Shown here piece by piece: positions 1 to 11,520 of a stretch of DNA of 64,000 bases. The position numbers were made by a program, and so were the translations under genes. The notes under the pieces were generated by a model. It saw only the letters and a list, made by a program, of their open reading frames with translations. It ran no database searches and had not been told where the DNA came from. The DNA comes from Platycnemis pennipes (Eukaryota > Arthropoda > Insecta > Odonata > Platycnemididae). Numbering within the stretch: the stretch's first letter is position 1; each line of letters opens with the position of its first letter. The DNA is taken from contig OW121856.1 in assembly GCA_933228895.1 (NCBI GenBank), forward strand, positions 22,027,805 to 22,091,804, in the 5' to 3' direction.

Positions 1-25
1 AAGCTAGAATATCTTGATTGGTTGG

Positions 26-320
26 TTTTTTAGGGGAGGCGACCGACAGCTAAGGTCATTTGCGCCATTTAGGATAGGTGGGAAATTGGGTACTGGTAGG
101 AATTTTCAGGAAACGGAGGAAGGGTGGAGAGAAGCCCGGCGTCGACATTAGCCTACTCTTAACGAAAGGCGCCAAGGGGACCACGGCTTAACGTCCCATC
201 CGACGGACGCAGTACTGAACTTAAAATACCCTCCTCTAGGCACTCAAGTGGGGACCGGTTTTCCACTGAAAAATCCACCACTGCCGGGAATTGAACCCGT
301 GCCCTCGGAATGGAATATCG
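26..320 (-). mobile_element. tRNA-derived SINE, family A, copy 1
   Basis: This is the best preserved body of a family seen six times in the window. Read on the minus strand it has a good RNA polymerase III B box (GGTTCAATTCC, about 285-295). It is followed by the family landmarks: a TTTTTCAGTGG segment, CACTTGAGTGC, then GTCCGTCGGATGGGACG near 196-212, and finally the CCGGGCTTCTCTCCACC block near 130. The A box side is eroded or truncated. SINEs encode no protein and borrow LINE machinery. The central GTCCGTCGGATGGGACG block looks like one of the conserved SINE domains shared between unrelated insect SINEs, but that assignment is from memory. The repeat relation to the other five copies is seen directly. 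Confidence 0.7.
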
Positions 321-3300
321 TGTAATGCAATATAGATAGATATAGATATATAAGTTATTTGCACTATGACAACTTCCCTTAAGCACAACCAAACATTACA
401 AATAGTTTGATGTCAATGTTCCAAACTGTAACAAAAATACCATGTACATCAGTAGCATCAATGCAACAATTAACAGCAATAGTATAGGTATTGAATCACA
501 ATACATGCAAATGGATATATAACATGTGGATAACTCATATACATGGAAAAGAAAAGGAAACTTAATAGCTGAATGATATGTTATAAAGACCGAAAAACAT
601 GTCATCATTTTAAATTGGTACAAAAAATGCAGTTCCTTCCAGTTCCGTGATCTATTTGAAGTGATGCTTGGAGCGTGTAAAATGTTTTGTTGTTGTGCGG
701 GTTGCCTACACTCTAAATTAGCCGTTTATTCTTAGGCATCGTATAAGCCATAGATTTCGTCAAATAAACTTCACATTTCAGTATTGTAATCTAAACACAT
801 GTACATATCTACCGTTGATATTTACCAATATTCCAGTATTTGCAACAAATTATTCACCATAACCGTTTGTTTCCCATTTCCGCCTGAATGTTCACAAAAT
901 TTTAAATTTTAGAGCTCGGGCGGCAGTGGTTAATATTATTCGATTTCGAAAAAATTTTGCATGCAAGATCCTGATATCAGTACACAACTTTCCCGCATAG
1001 GGAAAATTTTATCCGGAAAAAAACCTTTTTTCGGCCCACCCTAATGTAGAATAATGGCCTGGAAATGTGAAGTAGCTAATGTTCGTAACCAAGTTTGAGG
1101 TGGAGCGGATGTTTTTGTCTCCTCTAGCTGATATAATTTCCGCATTAGGATGTCTAAAATAAAAATTCAACAAATTATAACAAATTAATAAAAATTATTA
1201 TTCTTCCTGATAATAAATATGTATGTATCTACACATAACACATTTTATATGCACGTATCAAATAATTTATTATGAATTAAGGCGTGTTCAACAACTTATT
1301 ATTAATATCAAGTCTACCGGTCCATGTCTGGGTAGCACCAGTAACTTCCCCTATGCAGTAACGTGTCTCTATCTTACTCGTACCTAGTAATTACTCGGTC
1401 ATTATTTTGCGCTTGTCTCAAACAGACGTAGTAGTAGATATCGCCATTAATCAATGCTCGGGAATTGATATCGTCTGTTAACTGGGAACTTGATCACGCC
1501 CTGTAGTGTTTTAAAATGAGAAATGTAATCAAGTGGGTTAAATCATAAAGTCATCACCAAAGCAGCCATGTGTCTGTGGTAATAAAATGGCTCCCAAGCG
1601 AATGAGCTCAAATACCAATCGAACAGATAACGAGTCCCAAAGGTGCAACTCAATAATTAACATCTGTTCGTAATGGAAAAAATTATTTATCGCCTCTGAT
1701 ATCTCATACATGTAAACGTGGATACAAAACTATATTTCAGGTATGACGGTAAGGGAGTTAATGGAACGCTCTTTGGCTCTGGGTGCTTCATAAAGCAATT
1801 ATTCATTATGATTTTGAGCTTTCTCTTCCCATTTGCATCTCATCAATAAGGGGAATTTTTACTACGATTAATATTTTACCGTATTTGATCTTTAATAACT
1901 AGCATTTTTCCCATACTTTAAATGCATGATACTGCTCAATTTGGAGGCTTGTTTTCATCATATTATTATAATGCGTTATCCCCTATTTTGGTCGATAATG
2001 TAACATACATGATGGTCCTTTTCTCCGTTTTTTCCTCGTTCAAATTTCCTGTTGCACTGTATCTTTTTGTGACATCATTAAAACCGATGTACATTTACTA
2101 AATACCCTGTAAGCTACCTAGAATTTATCTGACAGGAAAGATTCTATACAACATATGCCTGCGTATATGTTTATAGATACAATAAAACTGATTCGTGCAA
2201 AATATGCATTCAGCAGGCCAATGATAAATAATTAGTTTCTGCGAAGTAATTCAGTTTTATAATTGGTTTGGGCATTGGTTTGATTGCATGAAGCTTTATT
2301 CCTCATTAGGCGTTGAAGTTTGCAGTTAATATATGGTTATGGAATAAAATACTTTTTTGGCACACTGCAGACATATCATCAACAGATTCCTAGTTGGTTA
2401 CAATGTCGCCTTTTAGGGTCTCATATCTTTCGCGGGAAGGTAGATATTTCAAATAAATACATACAGCTCTCTATTCCTGTGACCTCGTCTCACCAATGGA
2501 ATGGAATACAATAAGTATGCTCATATATTAGTCATCATAAAATACCTCACCTTCAATGTAACTTAAAATATGTATTCAAAATTCCAACGTACGTTCTGAT
2601 AGCGATACACATTCTAATTTGTTACTCCTTTCTTTTGTGAAAGTGAAAAACAATTCTCTCTTTTCAAGGAATGCTTGAGGACACGTACTGCTGGGAGTAG
2701 TCAGTTATCATTTGAGGAGCTTACCTAAGATAATGTAATGAAATTTGGTGCATCTAGAAAGTTTTTCTGGTGCGATTTGATTTTCAAGAGAATTTACTGC
2801 AAAAAATTCATTCTCTTCGGGTATTTTCATATGCGTCCTACGTTAAGAAGACAGCTGTTTTGCCTGCTGCCCACCCACGACTACAGATTTCAATGTGTTT
2901 TCGTTTTGTGCTTGGTAAGGTTTATTCAAGTAACAACTTTTTCTATGTAATTTTCCTAATGATGCCAGAAAAATAAGCCTTTTTTCGAACTAACGAAATT
3001 CACGATAGACACATTAATTAAATTCATAGAGAATTCATTGGAAATTTCTTTGATATAGACTATATGGAGTTTCAAAAGTCTTCCAGAAAGAACGTAGATT
3101 GTGGAGTTATTATATCTGAGTTTTTTAAAAGGTTAAGAAGATATAGGTACTGGATAAAGTGGATTATTAAGGAAAAAGTGCTGGGTGGTGTGGATGAGGA
3201 AAGTAAATGGGGAGATGCCAATAAATGGTGTAAAACATGGAGAAGAGCCTGCGGAAGGAAAAGTAACCAAGTAACATTTAAAGCTACGATTGAGAGACCA

Positions 3301-6160
3301 TTCCATTTTCAACAGACACGAAAATGGAATTGCAGTGGTGACTTTGAGCAGTTGGTACGTCTGCAACGTAATCAGGAAAGCCACCTTGAATGTGTGTAGC
3401 AGAGTGTTAATCAAAGCTCGGAAATGATCGGCGTTATTCTAATGAAAGGTATGTTACCACGTAGGAAGCATAACGGGTGTTAGGGATTAGCCCACGAATA
3501 TTAATTCAATTGATTGATGGGGTAAAATTCTCTCAATTAGTATCAATAACACAAATAATGATATGCTTTTAATGTAGACTTTCCCTTAACTAAAATATTA
3601 ATTATGAATTTGATAAAAAATATTAGCTCACATACTTGTTCTGTCATATTACCTAATAGGTGACACTTTAGCAATATATTAACTAAGTATATTTTCCTTG
3701 ATACGCCTGTGAAAACAGCAAATAAAAGATAAATGTGTTATGAGTGCGAATAAATGTATTTTTTTACTTACAGTAAAAGGCATTTATATGGCTTAACGAA
3801 AAGGAGTTTTACATTATAGAAATTTTGGTATTAAAATAATGAAAAATGTGAAAATTTTGAGCGTAGTGAAGTATTTAGTAGTGATTTGCCATAGAAATGA
3901 GTATGGGGAATCTACTGGAAAAGTTGGACAAGAACTTGCAATTACAGTAGCATCCTCAAAGCGATAACTATTTCTCCGCTAGTCTCTTGGTTCGCCATAG
4001 GTTTGACTCATCGACCTCAATATCATGGTCTGAAAAACTTGTTGCAAAGCGGTAGTCAGTGATATGGCATCAGTCAAGTTGCTAATCACAATTTAAGTTG
4101 CAACTCGCCGTATCCAACTCTAGGTGTGGCATAGTAATGCGGTGGTGAGGGTGGGAAGAATAATTCAAGGAATGCAATTAACGCGAGTGGAGCGGTGGTC
4201 GGTCTTTCGGATATTTGAGGCCCAGCGCGAGAGGAAATACATGCATGCAATAATTTCACGTCTCCGTTTCTGACGAGAATGACCACTAACGATCCTCAAC
4301 GCTCCGTTTACCAAATTCGTCTCTCAGTTATGGCGTCCAGTCCATAATTCTTTGTTTTTTGTGTAGGGGGTTGCGTGACGGAAGAAAAAAACAACCTTGC
4401 AAAAAATTACCTTTGAAGGTTAGAAGCTACGTATGCAGTGGAACGTATCATATTTTTCAAAGAATACTTAATCCCCATTTGATGATAGCTGGTTTTAAAA
4501 CTTGTTTTTAAAAATTACTGTTTTAAAATAGCTCCACATTTCCACAGAAAAACGTTTTGACCAATGATAGTGCAACGCGCTCAAACAGCTTGCATGAAAT
4601 TTAAGTCGATTAATTTCAATTTTATGACGTGGAAAGAGCAGGGATTTATTAGCACTATTCATTGGAATCAAACTAAATAGTATCAGAGCGCATGAAAATA
4701 AGCTTCTGAAATGGCCCCTGGTTTTATTTAGAGATTTTTCTCAGCAAAGCAATAAAGGATGACTCTACACCCATAGCTCAGAATGTATTTATAATTACGT
4801 TTCAACTCTATTTAAAAGTGCTGGCAGTGAATAAACCAGTTCTTAGAGGACCATATCTTTCATAATATTCTTATGAATGGCAATTGAGTATCTATTTCTC
4901 AACTTAATCATGAGGAATTCATATTGTTCTGGCATGCTCATCATTGTCACCCCTATTCTGTAGCCGAAAATATTCTTTTTATGATGCCGTTGTACATTCC
5001 TTACCATGAATGGATAGATTGGGGAATCGGAAATGACATGGTAATATGGTAATATATGTAGAAATTACCACAAAATTTTCGCGAACCCGGTCTGATTTTT
5101 AGTCTATTGCGATAAATTTCCCACACAATCGACAAAATCAACGCACTCGTAAAAATCAGCAACGAGATCATATATTCAAAAAGTACTAACACAGCATTAG
5201 TAGAAAAACTGAATGCATCACCTCCATTTTCTTCGTACGATTCCCAATTACATTGATTTGAATCAATATTGCACCCGAAATTGATTGAGTCTGATTTACA
5301 TGAGTATAAAAATACAAATATCCATCATTTAATTTCTGGCAGGATCAAGCAGGTTTCTTCCACTACAAAGGGAGGTTTGAGGGTGGTCAATGAATAAAAT
5401 GAGATGGGTTGGACAAAAACTCAGCGTTTGCACTAGTCTGTTGTTAAATAAACACAATTCAGCCCAGAGGTGTGAAACCTCAGAGGAATGAAGGCCTCAG
5501 AAGACGTTGAGGATTGAACTTCAATCACCTTCCAAAAAGGATCGAATTTGTATAAATGATGAAGTACATGTCATAGTTTATACCGTGGTCCATGATGTGG
5601 AAAACCAGTACCCATATTCACCGTTATATTCAGTTAAAAAGTATAGAAGCTTCTTTGTCCACATTCATTACAGTCCATGAATATGTTACCGCTCTCCGCA
5701 TTACCATTCAATTTATTTTAACGAAACTCAGCACGCGTGGTTTTAGCAAAACGAATAACGCGCCATGACGTTTTCATAATAGCGCCTACCATGGGCACCA
5801 AGTATTTCGAAATGGCGTCCATAAAATATTCATGTAAAGAACGACTTGCTTCCTGCACCTTCCTTTACAACTTTAAATTAGGAATAATTCTTTTATGAAA
5901 TCGAAACAAACAATATATGAAGATCATTTAAATAAAGATTCTTGTTCTTATCATGGGTTGTTGTTTACAATTTAGTATTATGAAAATGTTTATGAAATTA
6001 TCGAAAGTAAAAATAAAATTACTTTAAATAAATCCGTTCCATTGACGACCAAAGTGTTTGTTCACATTGAGTTTATGTATTTTCACATAAGAATGCCTTT
6101 ATGGCAAATTAAGTCCCGCACAGATACAACAATGATACGGAAATAGCAATCTTGAGCAAA
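321..6160. other. AT-rich stretch without recognisable genes
   Basis: No recognisable coding, RNA or repeat unit was found. ORFs here are short and shadowed on the other strand; the longest, about 111 codons near 3064-3399 with a 93-codon antisense frame, matches no family I know. The piece at about 1025-1060 (TTTTTTCGGCCCACCCTAA) resembles the outer end of a DNA-transposon terminal repeat, but no partner end was found. About 4120-4290 is locally richer in GC without any identified feature. Confidence 0.5.
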
Positions 6161-6164
6161 TTTT

Positions 6165-6329
6165 GTGGGTAGCGTGGTAGCCCATTCGGTATGATGGGCT
6201 GCTTAGCGGTGGTCTCGGATTCGAATCCCGTGAGAGATTTTAGGATATGCCCAGTCAAAATCCCAGCTGCGTTACACTCTGGGTACCAGATTTCCTTGAG
6301 AAACCGAGGTGGTTTATGCCGCAGACGGG
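6165..6329 (+). mobile_element. tRNA-derived SINE, family C, 5' part, interrupted by Gypsy
   Basis: The head resembles a tRNA: an A-box-like stretch at the start (TAGCGTGGTAGCCCA) and a near-consensus B box, GATTCGAATCCCG, at about 6220-6232. The body runs to the edge of the Gypsy LTR at 6330. Beyond the far LTR, at 11497, the sequence resumes as GTGGTGCAG followed by (GAA)n, which is a plausible SINE 3' tail. The simplest reading is one SINE split by the retrotransposon. No clean target duplication of the Gypsy insertion is visible, so the join is inferred. Confidence 0.5.
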
Positions 6330-6523
6330 TGAGTTGAAAGTAATACGAAGAGCTCCAATGATATGGTTTATTGCGATTACTCGAGTTACACGCAGGTGCG
6401 GCAATTGTCGACTCCTAGTGAGGGCGTCTCCGCCGGTCTTATTTAGTGCTGGAAGCATTGTTTTGGCTTCGATACGGCAGCCTCGCCGCGTTGGATGTCT
6501 TTTTGAAGTTTTGACTCGCCACA
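6330..6523 (-). repeat. Gypsy 3' LTR
   Basis: Pairs with 11302-11496 in direct orientation. On the minus strand it begins TGTGGCGAGTC and ends CAACTCA, the TG...CA termini usual for retroviral-type LTRs. At about 194 bp it is short for the superfamily. By-eye comparison gives roughly 30 differences to its partner, about 85% identity. That implies an old insertion, because the two LTRs are identical at integration. Confidence 0.88.
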
Positions 6524-6639
6524 ACACCCCTTGACAATGAAAAAAGTATGTTTTGAACGAGATAATATAAGTGAGGAAATATACGTGAAATATATAAGGT
6601 AAATAAAGTAAAATGGGGCATTAATGGGCTTGGTGGCGG

Positions 6640-7437
6640 TTATGGAAGTGAACTCTCCTCCGCAACGCGTTGTTGTCTCTGGCTGCGTCGGTCAACAAAC
6701 GTCTCCACTTCCCTTGCTACCTTCGTCCGCTGGAGGTGACGTCTTGGGATCAACTTCGTCGGCAAAAACATATGCAGGATTCAGCCGTTCGATGATGATC
6801 GAGCTATCCTTCTCCTTAATCCGGACGATGAAATACTTAGGGTATCTCTTCACGACTTGAAAGGTCCTTTGTACGGTGGCTCTTGTACAACTTTGACAGA
6901 GTAATTTCGTACGAAAACATTCGTTGAAGTAGTCAAATCTTTGAAAATTAAATTTTGTCGTTCTCCATCATTCGATTGACTCCCCCGGTCCGTTTTGACT
7001 CGCAAGGGAACGCCGAATCTGGAAATCAAACCGCCGAAAAATGCCATGGCCACAGTGCCCGCTTTTATGTCTTCAATCGGAAAAGCTTCAGGCCATCTGG
7101 AAAAGCGACCAAAGCAAGTTAAACAGCAGTGAAAACCAAGGGGGTTTGGCAGGGAGCCAATTAGATATATGTGAATATGATTAAAGCCTGAAGAAGGTAA
7201 CATAAACATAGAGGAGAATTCACGTGCCTCGTGACTTTTGATCGTTGACCGTTGACACGGGATGCAACTCTGTGCCCATGCTCTACAGTCTCTCTTGGTT
7301 CCTGGCCATACAAATCGTTGCCTAGCAAGCTTTGCTGTTGCCATCATACCTGGAAGTGAGAGGCCATGAACGGTGTTGATTGCCTGGTGACGGAATTCTT
7401 CTGTGATGTAGGGTCGAACAGTCTGCGTGGCAATGTC
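6640..7437 (-). pseudogene. Gypsy integrase region of pol, broken
   Basis: Integrase inserts the retrotransposon cDNA into host DNA. The minus-strand frame open from 7437 to 6850 begins with an HHCC zinc-binding module: a histidine pair in RHQ...TVHG just before 7347, then CIPC near residue 32 of the 165-codon part that starts at 7347. The DDE core follows. The position expected to read HIHIDLVG reads HIHIYLIG, so the first catalytic aspartate is a tyrosine. The second is kept in TDRGSQ. After a frameshift near 6900 a C-terminal segment with Y-F-I-V-R-I-K and RLNPAYVFA continues to about 6640, as in Gypsy integrase tails. It lies in the same frame as the RNase H frame upstream, separated only by the TGA at 7438-7440. 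It cannot be active as it stands. Confidence 0.85.
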
Positions 7438-8672
7438 TCAGAAAATGATCTCAGCGCAATCTGGAATATGAACTCGCTTCAAATGGAGCGAAGTATTTGA
7501 CGCTAGTAACCGCTGCAGCTCTTGATCCTCCATCTGGGATCGGTAGAACGCATGGTAATTTATCGCTGCGGACACCTTATCGATTCTTGAAAACGCGTCT
7601 GCCACTGCGTTGTCCTTTCCTGTCACATGGCGTATATCAGTGGTGAACTGGAAGATGAAATCCAAATGACGAAATCTTCGAGGAGTAACTTCATCGACCT
7701 TTTGGTGGTAGGTGAAGACGAGAGGCTTATGATCGGTGAAAATAACGAAATGACGCCCCTCGATCATGTGACGGAAATGTTTTTCGGATTTGTAGACGGA
7801 GAGCAATTCTCTGTCGTAAGTGCTGTACTTTCTCTGCGCAGGGCTCATTTTCTTCGAAAACAAAGCAAGCAAAACCATCCGTTGGCGTTCCGTTACTGTA
7901 GGACGCGCGGCGCCGAGGATACAATCGGATGCATCCGTCACAAATGCCAAAATAGACGTGGGGTCGGGATGAGCCAGCAACGCTGCTCGAGTCAAACTGG
8001 TCTTGTATGCCTCGAATGCTTGTTGTGCTTCCGTACTCCACTTGATTGACGTTTGTCCTTTTAAATTTGGCCCTTTTAATAGCTCGGTCATTGGCGCTTG
8101 CATGGCTGCTGCGTCAGGAATAAATAGCCTATAAAAAATTATCATTACCAGGAATCGCCGAAGTTGTTTTGCTGTGCCTGGCAATGAAAATATGACAAAT
8201 CTTTTACTCTGTCTTCCATTGGTTTGGTGCCTTCCTTGTAAATGGCGAAGCCTAAAAAATTGATAGCAGATTTTCCGAAGATACATTTTGCAGGGATAAT
8301 TAGAATGCCTTGGTTCTTCAGCCGCTCGAACAATTCTCTCAGGTGTCCTTCATGTTGCTGATCCTAATCGGATAATATCAAAGTATCATCGATTTAAACG
8401 TACCAGAAGTTTAAACTGCGGATTGTTTCGTCCATAAAACGTTGTAATGTTGTGCCACATTTCTAAAGCCAAATTCCATGAACGGGAACTCGTACAAGCA
8501 AATGGGGTTGTTAGCGCTATCTTGCCTATGGAGCGACCGGAATTTGATTGTAGGCACATACCAGGTCAATTTTGGAAAACATTGACTGACCGAAGAGGGC
8601 GTTAGCTACGTCCTCTGTGTGCGGAACTGGGTAGCGGTCCGGAATGGAGGAATTTACTCGGAATTGAAATCG
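7438..8672 (-). pseudogene. Gypsy reverse transcriptase (C-terminal part) and RNase H, broken
   Basis: The 282-codon frame at 8286-7438 carries the thumb of the reverse transcriptase, then RNase H. RNase H shows its acidic residues in TDASD, DREL and TDHKPL, all retained, and the typical SPAQRKYSTYDREL block. The upstream segment, read in pieces up to about 8672, gives PDRYPVPHTED and FSKIDLVCAY (the catalytic Asp of RT motif A is kept). The YxDD box, at about 8385-8397, reads stop-IDD. Frameshifts lie near 8145-8333 and 8340-8480. The protein would copy the element RNA into cDNA. In its present state it is a relic. The RT is split here from its N-terminal part by the 8673-9158 insertion. Confidence 0.87.
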
Positions 8673-9158
8673 CAATTTTGTTCACGAAATCGTTAGTGAA
8701 AAAAATAATCTTCTAACCACAACCATTAACTCATAAATGAAAAATTAAAATAAGCAAAAGGTGGCACCCACCGTAAAAGCTGCTTTCATATGATTGACGT
8801 CATTGTCCTCCCGTCCTTGACTGCTTTTAGGGGAAGGGAAGAGAGGGGAGGGGGTTCTTGGAAGGTTTGCTCGCACAGATAATGTCGCAACTGCTCCTAT
8901 TGGCAGATTATGCTGTGTGTCCCCCCCCATTGCAATAAGGCAAAGTAGCGGGCTCAGTTGTGATTGGACGAAGACGATATACGTCAGAGGTTGCACCACG
9001 CCCACTTTTCTGAAAGGGTTAAATTTTCAGTTTTTCGCCGCTTATAACTAGAGAATTAATTGACGGATCAAAAAACGGAAAAATGCGTGTCTTTTTATTT
9101 TACAAACTCTATCAGATTCGGCAATAAAAATATTGTAAACGAGCCCATTGTCCTCCGT
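8673..9158. mobile_element. Unidentified insertion of about 490 bp inside the Gypsy RT
   Basis: Gypsy RT homology stops at about 9158 (CGYYR-S) and resumes at about 8672 (SSIPDRYPVP). In an intact element these are nearly adjacent. The DNA between is therefore an insertion younger than the retrotransposon. It has a GC-richer core (about 8755-9005) with G-runs at 8830-8855 and a C-run near 8920, between AT-rich flanks. I found no convincing terminal inverted repeat, target duplication or tRNA-like promoter. A small non-autonomous element is inferred; the family is unknown. Confidence 0.55.
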
Positions 9159-9848
9159 CCGGGACCTATAATATCCACACGGTCGTCATTTCACCCATCT
9201 CTTTGGGACCATATGCAAGGGTGAACTCCAGTTGCTTTCTGATGGACGTGCAACTCCCATTTTTGTCTTTGCATCGAATTCCTTTTTTGCAGCTTTCAAC
9301 CGGTCGGGTGCCAGTCATCTCGGCTTGAAGCATACAGGTGGGCCTGGCGTTGTCCTGATATAATGCTCTGTAGTACGCTTAGGTGTCGAAAGAATTCCTA
9401 TCGGTCGTGTAATTTCTGGAAACTCCTTTAACAATCGATGGTATATAGAGTCGCCCGTTATCACTTTGATCTGACCCACCGCGGTGTGTTGCGGGCGACC
9501 CGGTGTAGAAAGAGTGGTAATGCCACCCAAAAGTCACCTATTTCGAATGACTATTAGACCGTTAAAACTTAAGGAGTGTGCTCCGATAAGAGGCTTGTCG
9601 ACGTCTGCAATTAAAACTTTAACGCAAAAACGTTCTTTAGGCCGAAATTTAGGCGTTTCGATTCCGTAAGTGGCGATCAGTGAACCATTGGCAGCACCTA
9701 GTTCGTATGAAGTCGTAAAACGTGAACTTATATCTCTTCGCTGCCTTCGCAGTCTTCGCTGATAGACACAGAGATCGGCAGCTGTATCTATCAAGAATTG
9801 TTTCTTTGTTCTTGCGTTGGTCATGAAAAGGCGGCTGTGACCACCATG
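9159..9848 (-). pseudogene. Gypsy protease and N-terminal reverse transcriptase, broken
   Basis: Minus-strand reading gives the retroviral-type aspartyl protease first (9824-9534). The active-site motif expected as DTGAD reads IDTAAD, so the catalytic Asp is there but the Gly is replaced by Ala. A second family motif, LIGAHSL, follows near residue 80. Next come the linker (LLKEFPEI) and the N-terminal RT landmarks, KAAKKEFDA, ARPSESNWSSPLHMV and RPCG, in a shifted frame down to about 9159. Protease normally cuts the Gag-Pol polyprotein. The 5' edge of this piece is interrupted at about 9849 by a LINE on the plus strand, beyond which gag sequence resumes. Confidence 0.82.
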
Positions 9849-10527
9849 TACGAGAAATCAGCTAATTTACCCTTGTTAGACCTCATTTGGAATATGCTGC
9901 CATTGTATGGGATCCCTACGAAATTGGTCTAAATAATGAACTTGAACGTGTGCAGCGAAGATCGGCAATATTTGTAAAGGGACGGTATATAGGACGATAA
10001 CCTTATTAACGTAACCAGTCAATTAAATGAATTAAATTGGGAATCATTGTCCGATCGCAGGTCTACATTCAGACTTAATCTCTTAAAAAAATTCCATGAC
10101 AATATTTTCAGTGATAATGTTAAAAATATTTTGCGAACCCCAACTTAATATGGTAGAATGGACCATAATCACAAAATTAGAGAAATTGATTGCCGAACTG
10201 ATGGATTCAAAATGTCCTTGTTTCCTCGTACAATTAGGGATATGAACAACGGTAAATATATCCAATACGAGTGTAGCAATGGATAAGATTGGTAGCTTCA
10301 TGTTGGAATAAGGACTTGAAGCTAACCCAACTAGAGCATGTTTTTGCATGTTTGCTTTGCAATTTCTATCTTTCCTTAAATTGAGAAGTTTTGAACAGTA
10401 TACAAACACTAATCCTTTTTTATGCATGATATATAGTGCATGTTTGGTGAGAATTCACCCCCTGCCACACACCTTTATGGTGGCTTGCAGGGTATTATGT
10501 AGATGCACATAGATGTAGATGAATGGG
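9849..10527 (+). mobile_element. CR1-like LINE 3' fragment nested in the Gypsy element
   Basis: The plus strand carries the end of a non-LTR reverse transcriptase ORF (RPHLEYAAIVWDP followed by ELERVQRR, about 9870-9965). It then has the 3' untranslated region with the block CACACACCTTTATGGTGG and a degenerate TAGATG repeat tail at about 10497-10520. The fragment is truncated at its 5' end, as is usual for target-primed insertion, and has frameshifts. It matches the copy at 36571-37810 closely in protein sequence (REISYF... LEY). It lies between the protease and gag parts of the Gypsy element on the opposite strand, so it inserted later. No clear target duplication was seen. Confidence 0.85.
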
Positions 10528-11300
10528 GCTGGGCTCACTAGTCACTATAAGCAAGAGCGTTGGTCGTTTTCCTGAGAATGCGAACAAGGAGGTGAGCATT
10601 TCCTAGCCTTCGAACCGAAACGCTAGGAATACCAGCAGAGGCCCTTGGTTCTCTCGTCCGGGCCGGGCTTCCAGGTGCTGCTTGTCAGGGGTACCACCTG
10701 CGCTGCCAGGTTGTCAATTTTCTCCTTGAGCGTCGCGATACGGGGCCCGTCATTTAGGCTCGCGATATGGTGCTTAGGGGTTACTTCATACAATTTGTCT
10801 GCCAACGGAGCTATCTTTTCCAGTTCGTCGTCGTCTTGGTTGATAGGATTGCCTCCATGAACGCTGGTAAGCGACCTTAGTCCGTAATTGTCTCAAAACA
10901 CGTGAAGGTGTCCGGTCCCCCATCTCCTCGCACTCTAATAATTGGCGGATTCGCTGGTCTTGCGAGGCCGAAAGTCTCCGAAAGAGTTCGAATTTAATTC
11001 TATCATACTTTTCTTCGGTGGGTGGCTTGTAATGATGTCTTCCACTTCTAAGGTATACCTATTCTCTAGCTGTTAGACGACGTACCAGAACTTCGTGTCG
11101 CCATGCGTGATTCCGCGAAGTCGGAATTAGCCCTCCAAATGTTTGAACCACAGAGCTGGTTTCTCAGGCCAAAATGGTGGGACATGAACGGTGACTCGGT
11201 CCAGCATATTTCCTGCGGCGTGTGATTCGGCTCCAATAGCAGTCCCAGGGTCCGGCATCACGTCGGGGTCGCCAATTTTAGTTGTGAGTTTAATTTTAGT
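10528..11300 (-). pseudogene. Gypsy gag, broken
   Basis: Gag is the nucleocapsid-type structural protein that packages the element RNA. Near the 5' LTR the minus strand reads VPPFWPEKPALWFKHLEG (about 11215-11130), a signature of the N-terminal Gag domain in arthropod Gypsy elements. A later block contains a coiled-coil-like stretch (LKEKIDNLAAQV, around 10710-10750). The C-terminal zinc-knuckle-like signature CWY..RFGSKARKC..PC lies near 10575-10640, with an in-frame stop after CWYS where a histidine would be expected. Several frameshifts separate the blocks. Translation probably began near 11260, just after the primer-binding site. Confidence 0.8.
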
Positions 11301-11301
11301 G

Positions 11302-11496
11302 TGAGTTGGAAGTAATACGAACAGCTCTAATTTTATGGTATATTTCCATTGCACGAGTTACACTCAGGCGCGGCGATTGTCGACCCATAGTGAGGGCGTC
11401 GCCGCCATTCTTATTTAGTGCTGGAAGCATCGTGTTAATTTTCGATGCGGCAACCTCGCCGCGTTGGCTATCTTTTTGCCGTTTTGACTCGCCACA
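11302..11496 (-). repeat. Gypsy 5' LTR
   Basis: Partner of the LTR at 6330-6523, same orientation, with matching termini (minus strand TGTGGCGAGTC to CAACTCA). It would hold the promoter of the element. Immediately outside it, at 11497-11520, is GTGGTGCAG and a (GAA)n run that may be the displaced tail of the SINE starting at 6165. Confidence 0.88.
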
Positions 11497-11520
11497 GTGG
11501 TGCAGAAGAAGAAGAAGAAG
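11497..11520 (+). repeat. (GAA)n run, possible SINE family C tail
   Basis: A short GAA microsatellite directly after the Gypsy LTR. It is placed as the 3' tail of the SINE whose head is at 6165-6329. This is an inference from position and composition. Confidence 0.4.

Larger units (their letters stand above)
6330..11496 (-). mobile_element. Ty3/Gypsy LTR retrotransposon, decayed, with two nested insertions
   Basis: Direct repeats of about 195 bp at both ends are LTRs. Between them the minus strand reads, in order, gag, protease, reverse transcriptase, RNase H, integrase, which is the Ty3/Gypsy order. The span is 5.17 kb, of which about 0.68 kb (9849-10527) is a CR1-like LINE on the opposite strand and about 0.49 kb (8673-9158) is an unidentified insert, leaving roughly 4.0 kb of element. 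A TTGGCGACCCCGAC stretch just inside the 5' LTR (minus strand, around 11258-11272) is a plausible primer-binding site of the tRNA-Arg type. A short purine run (AAGGGGTG, minus) abuts the 3' LTR as a plausible polypurine tract. Stops, frameshifts and a lost catalytic residue show it is dead. It encodes no envelope that I can see. Confidence 0.9.

Noticed and set aside
3064..3414. 111-codon plus-strand ORF and its 93-codon antisense partner
   Set aside because: The basic stretch near its start loosely recalls a Harbinger transposase block, but no further motif follows and there are no terminal repeats.
7627..8049. 140-codon plus-strand ORF inside the Gypsy element
   Set aside because: It is the antisense shadow of the RNase H frame.
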